A stretch of DNA of 64,000 nt from assembly GCF_900113375.1 (NCBI RefSeq), contig NZ_FOPC01000001.1, forward strand, positions 310,001 to 374,000, in the 5' to 3' direction. The translations under genes were made by a program, and so were the position numbers. Below, in pieces: positions 27,020-35,104 of the stretch (its first letter is position 1; every line of letters begins with the position of its first letter). Source of the stretch: Algoriphagus hitonicola (GTDB lineage: Bacteria; Bacteroidota; Bacteroidia; Cytophagales; Cyclobacteriaceae). The notes under the pieces are model-generated. The model was not told where the DNA came from and did not search any database. It was given only the letters and a program-made list of their open reading frames with translations.

Positions 27020-28370
27020 AGAATTATCAACTCTTAGGCTAGGTCAAATTGGCAGTGTTAGGATGTGCAAAAGAGTGCTTAAAGAGCAGACTTCTGAATC
27101 TGAGGAAATCCCATTCTTCAAAATTTCAACGTTTGGGGATAAACCAGATACCTACATATCCAAAGAACTTTTTGAGGAATATGTAAATAAATATTCTTAC
27201 CCCCAAAAAGGAGATATTTTAATCTCAGCAGCGGGGACTTTGGGGAAAATTGTAATTTTTGATGGTAAACCCTCTTATTTCCAAGATTCAAATATAGTGT
27301 GGATAGAAAATGATGAGAAAAAATTAATTAACGAATATCTCTATTACTTCTACAAAACGAATCCATGGGAAACAACAAACGGGAGTACTATAAACAGAAT
27401 TTACAATGATAATCTCAGAAACATAAAAGTAACTTTTCCAAAATCAATCCAAGTCCAACAAAAAATCGCTAAAGTCCTATCCGACTTGGATGCCAAGATC
27501 GAGCTCAACAACCGCATCAATGCGGAACTGGAGGCGATGGCGAAGTTGGTGTATGAGTATTGGTTTGTGCAGTTTGATTTTCCCGTTGGCTTCGACTCCG
27601 CTCAGGCATCGGGATCCACTCAGAGCAATCCCGATGTCACCCTGAGCGAAGTCGAAGGGTATAAAAGCTCCGGCGGAAAAATGGTCTGGAATGAGGAGTT
27701 GAAACGAGAGATTCCGGAGGGGTGGGAAGTATTGGATCTAGAAAAAATTGAGGATAATATTATAACAGGAAAGACACCTCCTACTACAAATGAAGAATAC
27801 TATAATGGTGACATTCCATTTATTTGTATTGGTGATGTAAGAGGGAATATGCATATAGTCAAAACGGAGATTACGCTTTCAGAAGCCGGAGCTAACACAC
27901 AAAGGAATAAGTTCATTCCTAAAGGAGCTATTTGCGTCACATGTATTGCTAGCCCAGGTCTGGTTGGTTTTGCCACAAAAGATTCTCAAACCAACCAACA
28001 GTTAAATTCCATAATATGTAATAACCCTGAAAACAGATATTATCTGTACTTCTATTTGACCAATTACTTTCAATTTGCTAAAGCTAAAACGGGGAATACT
28101 TTTGCAAATATGAATAAGGGGGATTTTTCTACAATAAAAGTCTTAAAACCACCAAGAGACCTTCTTAACGATTTTACAAAAGTCTTAGAATCCTCTATAG
28201 ATAAAATCCTCAACAACACTTTAGAAAACCAACAACTCTCTTCGCTTCGAGACTGGCTATTGCCGATGCTGATGAATGGGCAGGTAAGTGTCGCTGAAGC
28301 GGAAGAACGGCTGGAAGAGGAATTGGGGATGGTGGCGGAGAGGGAAAGGGAGGAGTATGGCCCGAAGTAG
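27012..28370 (+). CDS. hsdS: Type I restriction enzyme, S (specificity) subunit
   Basis: DNA-recognition subunit with the two-fold layout: TRD1 (about 1-150), central conserved helices (VLSDLDAKIELNNRINAELE), TRD2 (about 230-390) and the distal conserved helices. The ATG at 27012 overlaps the rhuM stop; an upstream TTG is unlikely. Both TRDs are AT-rich and the conserved segments GC-richer, the usual sign of TRD exchange. The central linker carries an in-frame insertion with a perfect-looking palindrome (27590-27657), read as GFDSAQASGSTQSNPDVTLS and onward. The C-terminus has an acidic extension. At 452 residues it is full length. Target sequence cannot be predicted here. Confidence 0.93.
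   Translation: MNKELSTLRLGQIGSVRMCKRVLKEQTSESEEIPFFKISTFGDKPDTYISKELFEEYVNKYSYPQKGDILISAAGTLGKIVIFDGKPSYFQDSNIVWIENDEKKLINEYLYYFYKTNPWETTNGSTINRIYNDNLRNIKVTFPKSIQVQQKIAKVLSDLDAKIELNNRINAELEAMAKLVYEYWFVQFDFPVGFDSAQASGSTQSNPDVTLSEVEGYKSSGGKMVWNEELKREIPEGWEVLDLEKIEDNIITGKTPPTTNEEYYNGDIPFICIGDVRGNMHIVKTEITLSEAGANTQRNKFIPKGAICVTCIASPGLVGFATKDSQTNQQLNSIICNNPENRYYLYFYLTNYFQFAKAKTGNTFANMNKGDFSTIKVLKPPRDLLNDFTKVLESSIDKILNNTLENQQLSSLRDWLLPMLMNGQVSVAEAEERLEEELGMVAEREREEYGPK
27590..27657. repeat. REP-like nested palindrome inside hsdS
   Basis: Outer arms CTTCGACTCCGCTCAG (27590-27605) and CTGAGCGAAGTCGAAG (27642-27657) pair over 16 positions with one mismatch. Inner arms ATCGGGAT (27608-27615) and ATCCCGAT (27628-27635) pair perfectly. 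The motif resembles a dispersed repeat I know from Bacteroidota intergenic regions. Here it is in frame in the linker between the HsdS halves. No second copy was noticed in this window. Confidence 0.85.
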
Positions 28371-28419
28371 ATTTTTTGATGAATGGCTTGATTAAATTAA
28401 CCTATTGCTTAATTTTGGC

Positions 28420-28830
28420 ATGAAAAGAAAGGCTGAACTGGTACAAGTTTCAAAAGATGGAAAAAAGGCCCTTTACCTGGATGAGGAAAACTCTGGGGAA
28501 ATCATGGCTTTTTTGAAATCAGATCCAGCAAACTTGAAGAAGTTTAGAACAGCCGTAGAAATGATTTTAGACCACCAAGCTCCTAGGGATTTGTATGACA
28601 AGGAGGATTTTGAAAAAGGCTGTGAAAAGGTTACCGCTATTAAACTGTTTAAAGGGAAGAAAAATCCCAGAATCTATTGCCAGCAATTTGCAGATGGCGA
28701 CACGGAGCGATTTGTCATTATTGGGATAGAACTGCTGGAAAAGAAGAAATCCCAAAAGCTGACATCTACGGAAAAAGCAATTATCAGAAGAGTATCCAAG
28801 TACGAGTACGACTTAAAACCCAAACCATGA
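28420..28830 (+). CDS. RelE/HigB (gp49-like) toxin of a putative TAC module
   Basis: A 136-residue protein whose second half (VTAIKLFKGKKNPRIYCQQF ... FVIIGIELLEKKKSQKL ... RVSKYEYDL) follows the RelE/HigB gp49-type pattern: basic strand, central IIGI strand, a Lys-rich motif and a final helix. These toxins cleave mRNA on the ribosome or otherwise block translation. The ATG at 28420 is preferred to an upstream TTG. It lies 49 bases after hsdS and overlaps the HTH antitoxin gene by ATGA, toxin first as in higBA. The assignment is by order and motif; strong divergence keeps confidence moderate. Confidence 0.68.
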   Translation: MKRKAELVQVSKDGKKALYLDEENSGEIMAFLKSDPANLKKFRTAVEMILDHQAPRDLYDKEDFEKGCEKVTAIKLFKGKKNPRIYCQQFADGDTERFVIIGIELLEKKKSQKLTSTEKAIIRRVSKYEYDLKPKP

Positions 28831-29264
28831 CAGATTCTATCAAAAAAGAATGGGAAGACCTATTTAATGAGAGTTCCTATGAAGACCGCGTCGCCTCATT
28901 GGCAGATGTATTGGCTTTGCAGTTTTTGGGCTTGGTAGATCGCAAGATGGAAATGGAAAGAATTTCCAAAAAGCAATTGGCTGAAAAAATAGGTACCTCG
29001 GCTGCCTTTATCACTCAGCTGTTTCGTGGAGATCGAAAACCCAATTGGAATACTCTGGCAAAAATGTCAATGGAGTTAGGTTTGGAATTTAAAGTCATGA
29101 CCGAGGAACTTCTCCAAGAGAAAGTACAGGAAGAGCTAATTGCCTACCATAAGCGATGGTCCAAGACTCAAGAATATTTAAAATTAAAAGAACAAGTCAC
29201 CAATCCTCAACTCGTCATGGCAGTCAGCCAAGCCGGAGAGGATGAATACGCTATGGCAGGATGA
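28827..29264 (+). CDS. HigA-like HTH antitoxin with C-terminal extension
   Basis: A 145-residue protein with a short N-terminal helix region, a Cro/XRE helix-turn-helix at about 46-90 (ISKKQLAEKIGTSAAFITQL, then GDRKPNWNTLAKM) and a tail of some 55 residues. The tail is the position where TAC antitoxins carry the chaperone-addiction sequence. It starts in the toxin stop (ATGA) and its own stop overlaps the chaperone start (ATGA), so all three are coupled. It probably binds its own promoter. The role of the tail is inferred from the neighbouring SecB-like gene. Confidence 0.75.
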   Translation: MTDSIKKEWEDLFNESSYEDRVASLADVLALQFLGLVDRKMEMERISKKQLAEKIGTSAAFITQLFRGDRKPNWNTLAKMSMELGLEFKVMTEELLQEKVQEELIAYHKRWSKTQEYLKLKEQVTNPQLVMAVSQAGEDEYAMAG

Positions 29265-29710
29265 AAGCAAAATTTTCTCCCTTACAATTATTGGATTTCA
29301 AGCTTTTGGAGTCCCACTATGAATTTATAGTTCCTGAAGAGGACGAGGTAAATGTGCCGAATCTTTTTCAGTCTTATCCGGTGGATATTGATTTTGGGAT
29401 AGGCAAAACAGAGGTAGAAGGTGAAATCCAGCTGTTCACCAAAGTAGAAGTGAATTTTGCCAAGAAGAAGCCTTTGCCTGGATATAAATTAATGGTTGAA
29501 GGAGGAGGAACATTCCGAATTCAAGATCCTGAAAATGTGGATGAAGGGTTGAGAAATAATCTTAGCCAGTTTACTACCCTGAACATGATGATCAATAACA
29601 TCAGAAACATCATGTATCAAATCACCAACCTTGGTCCTATGGGTGGGTATTTATTGCCACCGATCGATATTAGTCAATTATTGAGAGATAAGGCAGAGGA
29701 AAAGAGTTAA
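29261..29710 (+). CDS. SecB-like chaperone of a putative toxin-antitoxin-chaperone system
   Basis: A 149-residue SecB-fold protein. The opening FSPLQLLDFKLLESHYEF, the central strands and the C-terminal helix-loop (INNIRNIMYQITNLGPMGGY, then LLPPIDISQLL) follow the SecB pattern that ends in the Pro-rich LxPPxxxxxL turn. Housekeeping SecB normally sits with secretion or glycerol genes; here it is coupled to a toxin and HTH antitoxin, which is the TAC arrangement known from Mycobacterium (HigBA-Rv1957) and phage-defence modules. It would protect the antitoxin from degradation and aggregation. Client specificity is inferred. Confidence 0.75.
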   Translation: MKAKFSPLQLLDFKLLESHYEFIVPEEDEVNVPNLFQSYPVDIDFGIGKTEVEGEIQLFTKVEVNFAKKKPLPGYKLMVEGGGTFRIQDPENVDEGLRNNLSQFTTLNMMINNIRNIMYQITNLGPMGGYLLPPIDISQLLRDKAEEKS

Positions 29711-29780
29711 GGAAGGGAGATGATAGTTTATTTTTTATGAAAGTTTTCAATAGCTTGATTATTTAACCTCATACCGATTC

Positions 29781-30326
29781 ATGAAAGATCAATTAAAGGT
29801 ATTCGTTGAAAATTTTCCAGTTACTCCCTGGTATGAGGAATGGGCACCTACAATCATTGCGCTTATTGCACTAATTACTTCCTTAATTTCACTTTATTGG
29901 AATAGAAGAGATTATATAAAAAGTACCAGACCATTTGTTTGGGCTTTATCTTACGGGTACATCGATCAAAGAACTGGGATCTTGATACCCTCTCCCGAAC
30001 GCGTTGGTTTTAGAGTTTCGAATGCTCCAAGTAAGATTGTTGAATTCAGAATTAGGATTGAATTAGAAAATCAGACACTATTTTCTTTTAATGAAAAAAA
30101 CTTTGTGAGGTTTCCTGATTCTGGTTCAGAATGGAGTTTTACTATAGGGCAAGCAGACTTTCAAAAAATATTCTCAAAAAGCCAGGGGAAAGAGAATCAA
30201 CTAAAAAGAATAATTTCACTTGACTACTCTTCTTTGGATGGAAGCAAGATATATAATTATAATCTCTGGCAACAATTCTCTGTTGAAGACAACCAATGGA
30301 AGGATTTTAATGTAACTGCTGATTAA
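29781..30326 (+). CDS. Single-pass membrane protein, unknown
   Basis: A 181-residue protein with one N-terminal transmembrane helix (about 21-40, WAPTIIALIALITSLISLYW) and a following cytoplasmic region with a positive flank (NRRDYIKS). The soluble part is beta-like and ends without motif; it resembles small single-pass proteins common in mobile regions. It lies 70 bases after the SecB-like gene on the same strand and converges with the ImmA/IrrE-like gene. AT-rich composition supports recent acquisition. It could be part of the defence island or a passenger. Confidence 0.6.
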   Translation: MKDQLKVFVENFPVTPWYEEWAPTIIALIALITSLISLYWNRRDYIKSTRPFVWALSYGYIDQRTGILIPSPERVGFRVSNAPSKIVEFRIRIELENQTLFSFNEKNFVRFPDSGSEWSFTIGQADFQKIFSKSQGKENQLKRIISLDYSSLDGSKIYNYNLWQQFSVEDNQWKDFNVTAD

Positions 30327-30378
30327 CCCAATAGTGATTTAACCAAATTCAACAAAGAACTGGTATCGATCAATGCCC

Positions 30379-31539
30379 TCATCTCAGGTATTTTTCGAGT
30401 TGCTCGGGTTTGAGGTGAAGTGTTTTGCAGAGTTCGTATTCATTGATCACTCCATCAAAAAATGCGGTCTGAATGGCAGAAACGAACAAAGGGGATTGGA
30501 TGGGTTTGGCTTGGGCTCCCATGCTTGGCTTACCCATTTCCTTTTCCAGTTCTCTTTTCTTTTTTTCCAGATCCTTCTTTGCCTGAATGGTATCCTCTTG
30601 CTCTTTTCTCATTTGACCATAGATCGCTCCGCTCATTTTTCCTTTCTGGACGAGATAGGTAAGAATGGCGGTAAAGCTGAGGTGGGTAGCATCGGAGATT
30701 GCTTTTATCACCTCGAAAGAGTAGTCATTGGTCTTTCCAATTTCTGGTAGTTGATCCAGTTCATTCAGCTTTTCACCAGCCAGAAAGGCAAAGGCGAAGG
30801 TATTGCACCAAGTCTCAATTTGGGAAATAGATCCTGCAGCCAATTGATCGTAATTCATAGACTCGACTTCCTCCTGATTGAGTAGGTAGTGTCCCAGTTC
30901 ATGTGCCAGCGTAAAAATTTCCCGCTTGAAATAATCTTGGTTTCTTCTAAGTACGATGACGTTTGGCTGAAGGTAGAAGCCGTCAATATTGACTTTTTGC
31001 TTCAAGTTAGGACTCTCTACAAATTCAAAAACCAGAATGTTGGAGGCGGCAAATTTATTGATCATTGCTTCCAAGAATTTCTTTTGATCCTTTTTATACT
31101 TGGGAAGGAGGGCTAGGCGAACTTCCTCAGCCACATTTTTAGCTTCTTGATTTGTATTATAAATCGGTATGGATCTCTCTATTTTTAAATCTGAAAGCTT
31201 GGCAAGTCCCGAAATAGAAAGCTTCAATTCCTCAAATTGGTTGACAATCTTCTTGGTGGCTAAATTTAAGTCTGTTCCAAATTTTTCTTTTCTAAAAAAA
31301 ATACTGGATTCTTTGGATTGTATTGGTGCAGCAGGATCTAGATAATACGACAGTCCTTTACTAAAAATTTTATCGATTCTTTTCAGGTGATTGATCTGAA
31401 TTTCCGCTTGGAAAATATCCTCCCATTGAAGCTTGTTTTTTAATCCTTCACTGACAAGTTCCAAAAACTCTTCTTTCCCCAATCTGTATTGGGAAATGAG
31501 ATGTTGAATTCGGGCGATATTGTAAGTAGTGGTCTCCAA
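30379..31539 (-). CDS. ImmA/IrrE family metallo-endopeptidase
   Basis: Zinc-dependent protease of the COG2856/ImmA-IrrE family, which often cleaves HTH repressors to switch genes on. The motif HELGH is at 213-217, preceded by the typical strand VIVLRR. The N-terminal 200 residues are helical with no clear HTH, and a Lys/Glu coiled coil (about 310-345) lies near the C-terminus. At 386 residues it is longer than the 130-residue ImmA core. No ATG exists in the N-terminal 150 codons, so TTG at 31539 is the likely start. It faces the TAC genes and could target the HTH antitoxin, but that is speculation. Confidence 0.82.
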   Translation of the reverse strand: METTTYNIARIQHLISQYRLGKEEFLELVSEGLKNKLQWEDIFQAEIQINHLKRIDKIFSKGLSYYLDPAAPIQSKESSIFFRKEKFGTDLNLATKKIVNQFEELKLSISGLAKLSDLKIERSIPIYNTNQEAKNVAEEVRLALLPKYKKDQKKFLEAMINKFAASNILVFEFVESPNLKQKVNIDGFYLQPNVIVLRRNQDYFKREIFTLAHELGHYLLNQEEVESMNYDQLAAGSISQIETWCNTFAFAFLAGEKLNELDQLPEIGKTNDYSFEVIKAISDATHLSFTAILTYLVQKGKMSGAIYGQMRKEQEDTIQAKKDLEKKKRELEKEMGKPSMGAQAKPIQSPLFVSAIQTAFFDGVINEYELCKTLHLKPEQLEKYLR

Positions 31540-31618
31540 GAATTCTAATTGCTCAAGGAAAATAAAGATTTAGATTGTTATTACAATCATTTTTCACGAG
31601 AATATAAAAATCAAAAAA

Positions 31619-31640
31619 AGCCACTCATTTCTGAGTGGCT
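31619..31640 (-). terminator. Intrinsic terminator of tRNA-Asn
   Basis: Arms AGCCACTCA and TGAGTGGCT with the four-base loop TTTC, followed on the minus strand by a run of seven T. It begins 5 bases after the tRNA 3' end. Confidence 0.85.
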
Positions 31641-31644
31641 TCAG

Positions 31645-31718
31645 CTCCCCCTCTTGGGCTCGAACCAAGGACCCCATGATTAACAGTCATGTGCTCTAAC
31701 CAACTGAGCTAAGGAGGA
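31645..31718 (-). tRNA. tRNA-Asn (anticodon GTT)
   Basis: A 74-base cloverleaf reads on the minus strand from TCCTCCTTAGCTCAG. Acceptor arms TCCTCCT/AGGGGGA, anticodon stem CATGA/TCATG with loop CTGTTAA giving anticodon GTT, and T-arm CTTGG/CCAAG around TTCGAGC all pair. The CCA end is not encoded. It sits at the right edge of the restriction/TAC island, with its 3' end pointing towards the island. The remaining bases of this 323-base gene-free stretch (31540-31862) hold the terminator and an unremarkable AT-rich upstream region. Confidence 0.95.
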
Positions 31719-31862
31719 ATTTATTATTCCGGTACCGCTTTCCGATAACGTGATGCAAATGTAGAAGGCTAAGCGATTTTTTCCAAACCTAGATGTAAAA
31801 AAAAGCGAATTATTCCTGCTTATCCCAGTTTAGGTTTCACTTTCAGAGACTTATTTTTTCCC

Positions 31863-32717
31863 TCAGGTACTCTGAACGGATTTTTTGAGCATCCCATTGT
31901 AAATATAGGTGACTCCCAGGGTCATCAATCCGGCTATAATCGCCAAAATCACATTGAAATATGCCGGGGCGGAAAGGGTGAGTCTCAAAAAAATCGTAGC
32001 CAAAGCAAAGGAGGAATAACGGAACAGATTCAGGTATTTGGAACTGTATCGCAAGGAAAACAACAAAATAAACACATCGGCGAAAATCAACAGGGTATAG
32101 AATAATTCCAAGCTGGTATTGATGTGCTGATCTTGGTAAGAGGTGATCAAATCATAGACACCGATGGCTAAAAAACTTAAGGCTAAATAGATGGATATCA
32201 GCTTTTTGATACTGATAAAGCCACTTTGCTCCTCATAGTTTCCGGTAATCTGGACATGGCGTTGATTTCGATAAAAAACTCCCGTGATCAGAAATATTAA
32301 AATTGCCCCAAAAGCATCCGAAACGATCGGAGCCAACTCCCACATAAAGTCAATCTCCCATTTCAAATCGCCTAAATAATGTCCAAATTCCTTAAATGCA
32401 TCCCGGAGAAGAATCAAAGAAATGATTTCAAACTGTTTTCCCACCGAATCCGCCACTGACCGAGGGATCAAAAATATCAAGCCCAAGATCTCAAAGATCA
32501 AAAGAACATTAAATGCCAGCTCGATTGAGAAAAAAGGCGATACCGAACTCAGGGGCGTTTGAATCTCCAAATAATTCATCAATCCCACCAAAAGGCCAAA
32601 AGCAAAAAACATCACAACAATATTACTGATGAGTTTATTGACATGGGGACTTTCCCACTGCTCATCGAGGTAGTCAAAAATCTTGATTTGGCTTTTAAAG
32701 AATCGGTGAATCAACAT
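31863..32717 (-). CDS. Multi-pass integral membrane protein, unknown
   Basis: A 284-residue protein with about seven predicted transmembrane helices spread over the whole length (for example NIVVMFFAFGLLVGLMNYL near 31-49 and ISIYLALSFLAIGVYDLI). No signal peptide and no catalytic residues stand out. Two short amphipathic stretches separate the helices. It lies 72 bases downstream of a DUF3052-like gene on the same strand. I do not recognise the family; a small transporter or sensor component is possible. Confidence 0.7.
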   Translation of the reverse strand: MLIHRFFKSQIKIFDYLDEQWESPHVNKLISNIVVMFFAFGLLVGLMNYLEIQTPLSSVSPFFSIELAFNVLLIFEILGLIFLIPRSVADSVGKQFEIISLILLRDAFKEFGHYLGDLKWEIDFMWELAPIVSDAFGAILIFLITGVFYRNQRHVQITGNYEEQSGFISIKKLISIYLALSFLAIGVYDLITSYQDQHINTSLELFYTLLIFADVFILLFSLRYSSKYLNLFRYSSFALATIFLRLTLSAPAYFNVILAIIAGLMTLGVTYIYNGMLKKSVQST

Positions 32718-32789
32718 GCAAGTGGCTTACTAACTGTAAAGAAACTGAATGCCACTTTTGTTTTGGGAACTTTAGTCACCAAAGCGATT

Positions 32790-33212
32790 TTATTGATCCT
32801 TGGTACTGAATTTTCGCGAAAGCGTCTTGATAAATTTGATGCTGCGAAAGCGAAGAGCAGACCAGTCTTCATTGATGGCAATCTGCCTGACCACTTCAAA
32901 ATCGTATTTTCCGGCGATTCCCCAACCCGAATCCCGATTGATGGAAACCTTATATTTCTTTGAGCTCCCTTTTGGATAGGCCATCCAAAGCAATTCATCC
33001 GATTTACAGGTTTTTTCGAGTTGTGGGAAAATATCCTTGATTTCATCTTCCGACTGTACAAAGGCCAGCAAAAAATCTGCTTTTTCAGACTCCTTGGCCA
33101 AATGTCCGGATTTGTTCCAGTCGCTCCTTAGGTGATGAAGCTCTTCGGGGAGATTCCAGATTTTGATTTTCATTCCTTCTTTAAAATTCATTTTTTTTAA
33201 CAGGCTATCCAT
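32790..33212 (-). CDS. DUF3052-like small cytoplasmic protein
   Basis: A 140-residue soluble protein. The middle block LLWMAYPKGSSKKYKVSINR and the end block RQIAINEDWSALRFR match what I recall of DUF3052, a family with no assigned biochemistry. Two starts are possible, the ATG at 33212 and another at 33191; neither changes the conserved core. It starts 80 bases from the divergent secreted protein at 33293 and is followed on its strand by the multi-pass membrane protein. Confidence 0.62.
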   Translation of the reverse strand: MDSLLKKMNFKEGMKIKIWNLPEELHHLRSDWNKSGHLAKESEKADFLLAFVQSEDEIKDIFPQLEKTCKSDELLWMAYPKGSSKKYKVSINRDSGWGIAGKYDFEVVRQIAINEDWSALRFRSIKFIKTLSRKFSTKDQ

Positions 33213-33292
33213 TTCTTCGAATTTTAGGCTTATCCATCAAAATATTGCTCCTTTGTAGGGCAATTGGCTAAATTTAGCCTAAAATAAAAATT

Positions 33293-34168
33293 ATGAGGTT
33301 TATCTTTTCCATTTTGGTTCTTCTTCTTTTTAACGCTGCTTCTTGGGGACAAAATCAGCCTAAGGTGGATTCCATTTTTACTGAAGGGAAGTCCGTCAAA
33401 ACGATCTCCAATCCCGAGTTGGAGGAAATGAGTGGAATGGCAATTTCAAGAAAGCATTCCAATGTTTGGTACACGCATACGGATAGTGGGGGAGAACCCA
33501 TTGTTTATTTTTTGGATTTGGAAGGCAACGAGCTTGGAGAAATTACCCTGAAAGGTGTAAAAAACCGGGATTGGGAAGATATGGCAATCGGTCCAGGACC
33601 TGACGGAATGCCCTATATCTATGTAGCCGAAATTGGGGACAACTTGGCCGTTCATTCCGAGGTGAAGGTTTATCGGTTTCCAGAACCGGAGAATTTGAAA
33701 GAGAAATTAGAGGTAAACCCTGAGATCGCTACCTTGGTTTACCCCGGAGGAGCACGGGATGCCGAGTCTTTGTTGGTAGATCCAGTGGATGGGAAGCTGT
33801 ATCTGGTTTCAAAACGCGACAAACGAAACACCTTATATTCTTTTTCTCAAGAGGCCTTTGGAAATGAAGGAATTACCGAAATGGAAGAGCACCATAAGTT
33901 TTCATTTTCCAGTAGCACCGCAGCCGATATTTCATCGGATGGTAGTCAGATTTTGATCAAAAATTATTTTGCGATCTATCACTGGAATCGGGAAAAAGGA
34001 CAATCGCTAATAGAAGCGTTAATAGCGGCTCCGAAGCAGCTGCCGTATGTGCCCGAACCACAGGGAGAAGCCATTGCTTTTGAGCCTGAGGGAAAATTTT
34101 TTTATACGATCAGTGAAAAACGTTTTTCAATTTCCCCCGTGTTGTACCGATATCAAGCTAAGGATTAA
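33293..34168 (+). CDS. Secreted beta-propeller-like protein, unknown
   Basis: A 291-residue exported protein with a signal peptide (residues 1-19, ending ASWGQ). The body has repeated strand motifs and the conserved blocks EEMSGMAISRKHSNVWYTHTD, NRDWEDMAIG and YIYVAEIGDN, which recur in secreted Bacteroidota proteins annotated only as hypothetical or PE-PGRS-like. A propeller fold is likely. A TAAATTTA element 17 bases before the start (33269-33276) is near the Bacteroidota -7 consensus TAnnTTTG. The next gene begins 3 bases after the stop, so they form an operon. Confidence 0.68.
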   Translation: MRFIFSILVLLLFNAASWGQNQPKVDSIFTEGKSVKTISNPELEEMSGMAISRKHSNVWYTHTDSGGEPIVYFLDLEGNELGEITLKGVKNRDWEDMAIGPGPDGMPYIYVAEIGDNLAVHSEVKVYRFPEPENLKEKLEVNPEIATLVYPGGARDAESLLVDPVDGKLYLVSKRDKRNTLYSFSQEAFGNEGITEMEEHHKFSFSSSTAADISSDGSQILIKNYFAIYHWNREKGQSLIEALIAAPKQLPYVPEPQGEAIAFEPEGKFFYTISEKRFSISPVLYRYQAKD

Positions 34169-34171
34169 CCC

Positions 34172-35101
34172 ATGCAAACTACTTCACATATCCTGATGGT
34201 TCGTCCAGCCAATTTCGGTTTTAACCCGGAAACAGCAGGAAATAACTTCTATCAAAAAACCGATCCTCGTGGACATGATGAGATTCAGCAATTGGTGCTG
34301 AGGGAATTTGATGGATTTGTGGCATTGCTGCGGGATCAAGGGGTAAAAGTAATCGTGGTGGAGGATACCAATCAGCCCGCTAAAACAGATGCGGTTTTCC
34401 CCAATAATTGGTTCAGTACCCATCCGGACGGGAGGCTTATTCTCTACCCGATGTACTCTCCCAACCGCCGTTTGGAGCGTCGAAAAGACCTGATTGAGCA
34501 GCTGATGGCATTGGGTTTTATGGTGAATGAAATTATCGACTTGAGTTTTTTTGAAGAGGACGAGCAATACCTGGAGGGCACAGGAAGTATGGTGATGGAC
34601 CATGATCAGAAATTGATTTTTGCAGGATATTCGGTTCGAACCCATCTTGTTCCCTTGAAGTACGTGGCTGATTTGCTGGGATATCGGATCATTGGATTTG
34701 ATGCACAGCAGGAAGTCGGGGGTAAATTCTCCCCTATTTACCATACCAATGTGATGATGCATATCGGTCGGGATTTGGCGGTGGTTTGTCTGGAGAGTAT
34801 CCGCAAGTCTGCCGAACGAAGACAAGTGCAGGAGGCACTTGCCCAAAGCGGTAAAAAAGTCATTCCGATTACGGCCAAGCAAAAGTTTAATTTTGCGGGA
34901 AATATGCTTGAGGTGAGTAATGATGGCGGAGAGAAATTTACTGTGATGTCTCAGACAGCCTATGATTCCTTGAATGTGGGACAAATCCAACAAATCGAAA
35001 AATACACGACCATCATCAGCCCTCAAATCCCCACGATCGAAAAGCTCGGAGGCGGCAGTGCTCGCTGTATGCTGGCGGAGATATTTTTGCCGAAAAGCTA
35101 A
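34172..35101 (+). CDS. ctlX: Amidinotransferase-fold citrulline-utilisation hydrolase, CtlX type
   Basis: Guanidine/ureido-group hydrolase of the arginine deiminase/amidinotransferase superfamily. The opening MVRPANFGFNPETAGNNF, the PNNWFSTHPDG block with the catalytic acid, the HTNVMMHIG histidine motif and the nucleophile Cys299 in GGGSARCM are all present. NCBI names this type CtlX, for citrulline utilisation; the exact substrate is inferred from that family. No signal peptide, so cytoplasmic. It lies 3 bases after the propeller-like gene, an odd pairing, and converges with purB. Confidence 0.85.
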   Translation: MQTTSHILMVRPANFGFNPETAGNNFYQKTDPRGHDEIQQLVLREFDGFVALLRDQGVKVIVVEDTNQPAKTDAVFPNNWFSTHPDGRLILYPMYSPNRRLERRKDLIEQLMALGFMVNEIIDLSFFEEDEQYLEGTGSMVMDHDQKLIFAGYSVRTHLVPLKYVADLLGYRIIGFDAQQEVGGKFSPIYHTNVMMHIGRDLAVVCLESIRKSAERRQVQEALAQSGKKVIPITAKQKFNFAGNMLEVSNDGGEKFTVMSQTAYDSLNVGQIQQIEKYTTIISPQIPTIEKLGGGSARCMLAEIFLPKS

Positions 35102-35104
35102 GCT

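Noticed and set aside
30373..30750. Plus-strand reading frame opposite the ImmA/IrrE gene
   Set aside because: Hydrophobic, no homology signal, and lies fully antisense to a gene with an intact HELGH motif.
31645..31718. tRNA-Asn as attachment site for the island
   Set aside because: The tRNA 3' end points to the island, but I found no direct repeat of its end near 21000-21314 and no integrase in the window, so site-specific integration is not claimed.
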